A stretch of 37,037 nucleotides of DNA, taken from the IMG/VR virus record IMGVR_UViG_3300027833_000116, positions 1 through 37,037 of that record; one strand, 5' to 3'. Made by a program: the position numbers and the translations under genes. Below are positions 35,641 through 37,037 of this stretch, in pieces. Each line of letters opens with the position of its first letter. Within the stretch, counting starts at the first letter, position 1. Below the pieces are notes generated by a model. That model was given only the letters and a program-made list of their open reading frames with translations. It was not told where the DNA came from and did not search any database. This DNA comes from a virus.

Positions 35641-35673
35641 AAAAAGCCAGACTTTCGAGTTTGGCTTTTTTTT
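35641..35673 (+). terminator. Rho-independent terminator after the fibre operon
   Basis: AGCCAGACT (35645-35653) pairs with AGTTTGGCT (35658-35666), one G-T pair included, around a TTCG tetraloop (35654-35657). A run of eight Ts (35666-35673) follows. The upstream A-run extends the stem. It lies 28 bases after the stop of the last fibre gene. Confidence 0.93.
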
Positions 35674-35677
35674 GGGT

Positions 35678-35685
35678 AATAAATA
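35678..35685 (+). promoter_or_regulatory. Late promoter octamer (AATAAATA) immediately after the terminator
   Basis: AATAAATA begins 4 bases after the terminator T-run. It ends 6 bases before the ATG at 35691, the same spacing as at gp25. The predicted first transcribed base is the A of the start codon. Confidence 0.8.
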
Positions 35686-35690
35686 GTACT

Positions 35691-36050
35691 ATGAGCATAC
35701 GACTATCCAAAGCACTAGAATTCGCAAATTACAGAGTGACACTCAACAATCAGGGCTCTGCTCTGAAGGCTAAGACTCAGAACTTATTGAGTTACAGCCT
35801 AAACGGTGGCACATTTACTATTGATCTCCCATTGTTAACTTTTTGTAAACAGTTGATAGACTTAGAACATACAGAAGCGGTACTACTTGATAGCTATACA
35901 AATCCTATCAAAGTAGAGCTAAAAGAATTTTACGAGGAAATTCTAAGCCGCTGGTTCGAAGTGACAAACGACTATTACGTTGAATACGAAAAGCTACGCA
36001 AGGCTAGAAAAGTACACAAGGTTATAGATCTCAATGAAAAAGGAGAATAG
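35691..36050 (+). CDS. Conserved T4-like phage protein of unknown function
   Basis: The 119-residue protein opens MSIRLSKALEFANYRVTLNN and has FTIDLPLLTFCKQLIDLEHT, then EFYEEILSRWFEVTNDYYVEY and a basic KLRKARKVHKVIDL end. The style is that of a compact, mostly helical protein. It resembles an unnamed protein of marine T4-like phages, but I cannot assign a role. A longer frame exists from a TTG at 35661, but that codon lies in the terminator and the extension would span the promoter. The ATG at 35691 is therefore taken as the start, with a predicted leaderless message. It overlaps the next gene by 17 bases. Confidence 0.75.
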   Translation: MSIRLSKALEFANYRVTLNNQGSALKAKTQNLLSYSLNGGTFTIDLPLLTFCKQLIDLEHTEAVLLDSYTNPIKVELKEFYEEILSRWFEVTNDYYVEYEKLRKARKVHKVIDLNEKGE

Positions 36051-36930
36051 TCGCGGCATAGTAATGTTCGCGCACAACAACGATGAAATAGATTATTTCA
36101 AGTTGGCTGTTGTTAATGCACGTTTAATACAAAAGCATTTAGGTATTAAAAACATAACAGTAGTAACAGACTCGCATAGTCTTGCCCACGCAGAAGAAGA
36201 GCTAGGCAAAAAAGCAATCAAGAAAGCAATAAATAACATTGTAATATCCGAGAAGGATAGAAATTTCAAAAGAGCAAATATGCGTATCTATAAAGATACA
36301 AGCCATACTGCTAAACATTTATCTTTTTATAATGTTAACAGATGCGATGCATATGATATCTCACCGTACGATGAAACAATACTGCTAGACGCAGATTACT
36401 TAGTACTAAGTGATACATTGAACCAGTGTTGGGGACACAACAATGAGTTGATGATGAACTGGAAATGGCAAGATGTTATGCACGAAAGGAAGTTTGAAAG
36501 TTTAGATAGATTAAATGACCTAGGCATTACAATGTACTGGGCAACTGTTGTTTACTTTAGAAAAACTTCGTATGTAGAAAGTTTCTTTAATTGCGTACAG
36601 CATGTAAAAGACAACACGCAGTTTTATAGAGATTTGTACAAGTGGAAAGGAAACTTGTACCGGAATGATTATAGTTTTAGTGTAGCGGCACACATGATGG
36701 GTGGATTCGTAGATAAAGGAATACCGCAATTGCCAACTACACTGTATAAGACGTTTGACACAGATGATGTGCATAGTGCAGTGGATGCCAACACATTGTT
36801 ATTGTATTTAGAAAAACCACGCTCACCGGGCGATTTTATGATTACTAAGTGGAGCGGAGTTGATTTGCACGTTATGAATAAATGGGCAATCAACAGAATA
36901 AGCAAGGAGCTTTTGAGCTATGTCAAGTGA
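36034..36930 (+). CDS. Putative glycosyltransferase (GT-A type, DxD motif)
   Basis: The 298 residues start RGIVMFAHNNDEIDYFKLAV after six leader residues, then KNITVVTDSHSL, and later DETILLDADYLVLSD, whose Asp119-Ala-Asp121 fits the metal- and sugar-nucleotide-binding DxD of GT-A transferases such as family 8. WATVVYFRKTS and a C-terminal HVMNKW fit the same fold. The substrate is unknown; modification of virion proteins or of the host surface are both possible. The ATG at 36034 lies within the end of the previous gene and has no good Shine-Dalgarno, so coupling is likely. An in-frame ATG at 36064, preceded by GGAG at long spacing, is a weaker alternative that would cut off the first beta strand. 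Confidence 0.68.
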   Translation: MKKENSRGIVMFAHNNDEIDYFKLAVVNARLIQKHLGIKNITVVTDSHSLAHAEEELGKKAIKKAINNIVISEKDRNFKRANMRIYKDTSHTAKHLSFYNVNRCDAYDISPYDETILLDADYLVLSDTLNQCWGHNNELMMNWKWQDVMHERKFESLDRLNDLGITMYWATVVYFRKTSYVESFFNCVQHVKDNTQFYRDLYKWKGNLYRNDYSFSVAAHMMGGFVDKGIPQLPTTLYKTFDTDDVHSAVDANTLLLYLEKPRSPGDFMITKWSGVDLHVMNKWAINRISKELLSYVK

Positions 36931-37037
36931 AGACAAGGACTATAGGAAGATACAACAAGATTCAACAGAATTAAACGGAGATGGAAATCGCCAACGTGGT
37001 AGATACGGCGAAGACGAGAGTCATCTCAAACCTGACG
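36920..37037 (+). CDS. Hypothetical protein, N-terminal part only
   Basis: This gene starts MSSEDKDYRKIQQDSTELNG and runs off the right edge after 39 residues. The visible part is hydrophilic and probably disordered. AGGAG lies 10 bases before the ATG, and the start overlaps the previous gene by 11 bases, so it belongs to the same late operon. No family can be recognised from this fragment. Confidence 0.65.
   Translation, partial: MSSEDKDYRKIQQDSTELNGDGNRQRGRYGEDESHLKPD

Noticed and set aside
35661-35690. TTG start extending the 119-residue protein by ten residues
   Set aside because: The extension would lie in the terminator stem and T-run and span the late octamer. The ATG at 35691 fits the promoter and the protein's apparent natural start.
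1-37037. tRNA genes, CRISPR arrays, insertion sequences or integrase sites
   Set aside because: Reading both strands showed no cloverleaf-like segment, regularly spaced repeats, transposase motifs or terminal inverted repeats. Nearly all sequence is in phage genes or their short control regions.

Overview
The window is a stretch of a lytic T4-like myovirus genome, AT-rich (about 40% GC by eye), with tightly packed genes. It holds T4-type recombination and late-transcription genes (gp46, gp47, gp55) next to T4-type baseplate genes (gp48/54, gp53, gp5, gp25, gp6). Very long structural proteins resemble those of marine T4-like phages (cyanophages and pelagiphages). No photosynthesis gene, tRNA, integrase, CRISPR array or insertion sequence was seen. 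The host cannot be named; early promoters of perfect sigma-70 type only suggest an ordinary bacterial polymerase.

Layout. (1) 1-3868, minus strand: gp55, gp47, gp46 and a partial GIY-YIG-like nuclease, transcribed leftward from a consensus early promoter at 3899-3926. (2) 3974-9985, plus strand: a late promoter, then tube cap/initiator, gp53, a probable hub protein and the gp5 spike. (3) 9965-10551, minus strand: an island of two small early-type genes with their own sigma-70 promoter and an intervening terminator, set antisense inside the structural cluster. (4) 10590-31905, plus strand: a second late promoter, then gp25, an oversized gp6 and a giant 5583-residue virion protein filling 45% of the window. 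(5) 31926-35673: a third late promoter, a conserved structural protein, two fibre/adhesin-like proteins and a strong terminator. (6) 35678-37037: a fourth late promoter, a conserved small protein, a glycosyltransferase-like gene and the start of another gene.

How it works together (inference from T4). Host polymerase reads the minus-strand genes early. gp46/gp47 process DNA ends for recombination-dependent replication. gp55 redirects polymerase to ATAAATA-type late promoters. Exactly four such octamers were found by eye, each just ahead of a plus-strand late gene. Three of the four lie so close to the start codon that the late mRNAs should be leaderless or nearly so.

Most unusual points: the leaderless late-promoter arrangement; a GH24 lysozyme-like fold at the C-terminus of gp5, after the spike, with its catalytic residues apparently lost; an attenuator-like hairpin whose U-tract abuts the ribosome-binding site of a small early gene; a hairpin that engages the start codon of the GIY-YIG gene; and the giant protein with YHYH-like, cadherin-like and collagen-like segments.
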